NCBI GenBank assembly: GCA_031370485.1
Contig: JANMQK010000188.1
Coordinates: 1-14,821 of the forward strand
Direction: 5' to 3'
DNA length: 14,821 nt
Source: JANMQK01 sp031370485
Lineage (GTDB): Bacteria; Acidobacteriota; Polarisedimenticolia; Gp22-AA2
Positions 13,178-14,821 of the stretch are shown piece by piece. A model generated the notes under the pieces. The model searched no databases. It was not told the origin of the DNA and saw only the letters and a list, made by a program, of their open reading frames with translations. Positions within the stretch are counted from its first letter, which is position 1. Each line of letters opens with the position of its first letter. Both the position numbers and the translations under genes were made by a program.

Positions 13178-14821
13178 AGGGCGGAATGCTCGAGTCCCTG
13201 GACGGCGCCCCGTACGAGCCGGTCCCGCACGAGTTCCGCGCCCTCGCCAGGTACCAGTGCGCCGTCCCCGTTGCAGGCTGCGGCCGCGCGTCGCTGTGGG
13301 CCGTGGCCGTGCTGTTCTGCAGGCAGGCGGCCGGCGAGAAGACAAGCGCGCCGCTCGAGGGAACCTCTCCCGCGACCAGGTCGTAGAGGGTCCCGGGCCC
13401 CGAGAGCGCGGCCTGTCCGTCCCAGGTCATGCCGGACGGGCTGTTCGTGGCCACTACCAGGCTCGTGACGCCGGCCGGCGTCCCCCAGACCTGGCCGTCC
13501 GCTTCATTGCAGTCGTTACCGCCGCAGGCGGGGTCGCCGTGGCCGTCCCCATCCAGGTCCCGAGGCAATCCCCCGACGCAGCCCTTGCAGCAGGTCAATG
13601 CGGCCAGGGAGACATCGTCGATCCTCCAGCCGGTCCCGCCGGGGGCGTTGCCGGCGTCGAACGTGGCGCGCCATTTCAGCCTGATGTTCTGCCCGAGCGC
13701 GGCGGCGGGAAGAGTGACGATGGTCGTGATGAAACCGTTCGACCCGGCGGCACCGACCCCGGTCCAGGCCTGGCGCCCGGCGATCGTGCTGCCGCTGAGG
13801 CTGCTGATGACCTGGTCGTATCCTCCCGCCACGAAGCTCCCGCCGGCCGCCACGATGTCGGTGAACGGCCCGCCGCCGATGCTGATCTCGAGCACACCGC
13901 CGTCATAGCCGTCCTCGAGGCTGTAGTTGTTCTGGAATGTCAGCCGCGCGCCGTCGGCCGCCGGGACCGGGATCGTCGGCGAGGTGAGCTGATTGTCCGA
14001 GGGCCCCGTGCCGGTGCTTCCCGTGGCGGCGCCGTTGGGCGCCGAGACCTGGAATCCTGCTCCGGCCGTGGTCGTCCAGAGACCCGGAGTCGAGCCGACC
14101 GGGCGGGAGGCGACCCACCCGGCTGGAAGAGCGGGCGCCGAGACACCGTCGAAGTTCTCGGTGTAGAAAGGCGTCAGCCCCCCCAGCATGAGGGTGAAGA
14201 CGCGCGTCCCCAGGTTCGTCGCGCCGTCCTGAAGCTGCAGCGTCAAAGTGACGCTGCCGCCGCAGGCGCCCGAGGCCGCGAAGCTGAAGGTCCGCGGGAC
14301 GGCCGCGCCGCCGGCGGGAACGGCCCCGTAGTTCTGGGGAGCGCCCGGGCTCCCCACGCCGCCGCCCGGCAGGAGCGTCGCCACCAGGTTCGACGTGGCG
14401 CTCGTGCCGGTGTTCCGCAACGGGAGGCTCACCGAGACCGGCTCGCCGGGATCGGCGGCGCCGTTATTCGGGCTGCACCCCTCCGCCGTCACCGGGGCCG
14501 GCGGCGCCGCGAGGACGTTCGTCCCGCAGCAGGAGATCGTCACCAGCGAGACTTCGTCGATCCTCCAGCCCGCCCCCGACTGCGACGTGGCGTTGTCGAA
14601 CGCGGCCCGCCAGCGCAGCCGGATGCTCTGGCCCGACGCGCCGGGCGGCATGTTGATCGTGGTCGTGACGAACCTGTTCGAGCCGGATGTGTCCCCCCCG
14701 GTCCATGCCTGGCGTCCGCCGATGGTGCTCCCCGAGGCGGTGCTGATCGTCCCGTTGTAGCCTCCGGTGGCGAAGCTGCCGCCCGCCGCGATGACGTCGG
14801 TGAAAGCGCCCCCCGCGATGC
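13170..14821 (-). CDS. secreted modular surface protein, N-terminus outside window
   Basis: Partial gene: the frame is open to the window edge, so 549 C-terminal residues are visible. In order: end of a jelly-roll, MAM/choice-of-anchor-J-like module (about 1-92, ending GWRIDEVSL then CC); an Ig-like, CARDB-type beta domain (about 103-215, PLRNTGTSATSNLVATLLPGG); a second full jelly-roll module (about 218-410, FYTENFDG ... GWRIDDVSL then CC); a calcium-type loop DLDGDGHGDPACGGNDCN (421-438); and a C-terminal domain with paired cysteines ending WYLARARNSCGTGSYG...DSSIPPCP, a style common in acidobacterial extracellular proteins. Probably exported and calcium-stabilised, an adhesin or the non-catalytic tail of a secreted peptidase; the catalytic part, if any, would be upstream of the window. 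A glycosyltransferase gene follows after 36 bases. Confidence 0.85.
   Translation of the reverse strand, partial: IAGGAFTDVIAAGGSFATGGYNGTISTASGSTIGGRQAWTGGDTSGSNRFVTTTINMPPGASGQSIRLRWRAAFDNATSQSGAGWRIDEVSLVTISCCGTNVLAAPPAPVTAEGCSPNNGAADPGEPVSVSLPLRNTGTSATSNLVATLLPGGGVGSPGAPQNYGAVPAGGAAVPRTFSFAASGACGGSVTLTLQLQDGATNLGTRVFTLMLGGLTPFYTENFDGVSAPALPAGWVASRPVGSTPGLWTTTAGAGFQVSAPNGAATGSTGTGPSDNQLTSPTIPVPAADGARLTFQNNYSLEDGYDGGVLEISIGGGPFTDIVAAGGSFVAGGYDQVISSLSGSTIAGRQAWTGVGAAGSNGFITTIVTLPAAALGQNIRLKWRATFDAGNAPGGTGWRIDDVSLAALTCCKGCVGGLPRDLDGDGHGDPACGGNDCNEADGQVWGTPAGVTSLVVATNSPSGMTWDGQAALSGPGTLYDLVAGEVPSSGALVFSPAACLQNSTATAHSDARPQPATGTAHWYLARARNSCGTGSYGAPSRDSSIPPCP
13631..14821 (-). repeat. duplicated jelly-roll module in the surface protein
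   Basis: The segment from FTDV/FTDI through GSTI.GRQAWTG, GSN.F.TT and IRL.WRA.FD to GWRID-VSL-CC occurs twice with a period of about 936 bp (312 residues). The end markers lie near 14567 and 13631. The first copy runs off the window. The copies have diverged but are clearly homologous, which points to an internal tandem duplication. Confidence 0.8.

Noticed and set aside
14690..14705. Frameshift at the run of seven C in the surface-protein gene
   Set aside because: Reading through the run gives WTGGDTSGSN, aligned with WTGVGAAGSN in the second copy, so the frame is continuous to the window edge.

Overview
The window is high-GC, densely coded bacterial DNA. It suggests a soil- or subsurface-type bacterium, most likely Acidobacteriota or a neighbouring deep-branching high-GC phylum. 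The main clues are the Cys-rich C-terminal module of the surface protein at the right end and the quinol-type NO reductase. This placement is an inference from protein style; there is no rRNA or other phylogenetic marker. I saw no tRNA, rRNA, CRISPR array, insertion sequence or phage gene.

Left part (1-4934). A tRNA-dihydrouridine synthase with the sequence signature of the eukaryotic Dus3 branch is followed by a small unrecognised minus-strand gene. That gene is transcribed divergently from a complete single-subunit quinol-dependent nitric oxide reductase (qNor, norB/norZ type). The 270-bp AT-richer interval between them holds overlapping face-to-face promoter candidates and three inverted repeats. 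A compact stand-alone EAL phosphodiesterase (c-di-GMP hydrolysis) follows on the minus strand. It has a perfect TATAAT six bases before its ATG, so its mRNA may be leaderless.

Middle part (4935-9029). otsB and otsA (trehalose-6-phosphate phosphatase and synthase) form a plus-strand operon in reversed order, but otsA as given here is broken by two frameshifts. Its stop overlaps that of a convergent membrane acyl-lipid desaturase. Next comes a small ABM-type (antibiotic-biosynthesis-monooxygenase-like) protein with a strong intrinsic terminator.

Right part (9030-14821). An XRE-type regulator with an unrecognised C-terminal region is divergent from the ABM gene. Between them lies a tandem 13-bp near-palindromic repeat, a good operator candidate. 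A secreted TPM-domain protein follows; its 3' end carries a perfect TGTGA-N6-TCACA site at the right distance from a -10 box to be a class II CRP-type promoter. That promoter points into a short non-coding interval and then antisense into a minus-strand Crp/Fnr-family gene, whose recognition helix has the residues expected to read TGTGA. The Crp/Fnr gene is translationally close-coupled to a polytopic GT-C-like glycosyltransferase, and the putative transcription unit starts with a large repeated-module secreted or surface protein cut by the window edge.

Common theme (inference): envelope and stress adaptation, covering NO detoxification, trehalose, membrane fluidity, c-di-GMP and surface glycoprotein functions, with two local regulators. 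The most interesting spots are the Dus3-like bacterial enzyme, the CRP-box-driven candidate small RNA beside its probable regulator gene, and the tandem operator in front of the ABM gene.
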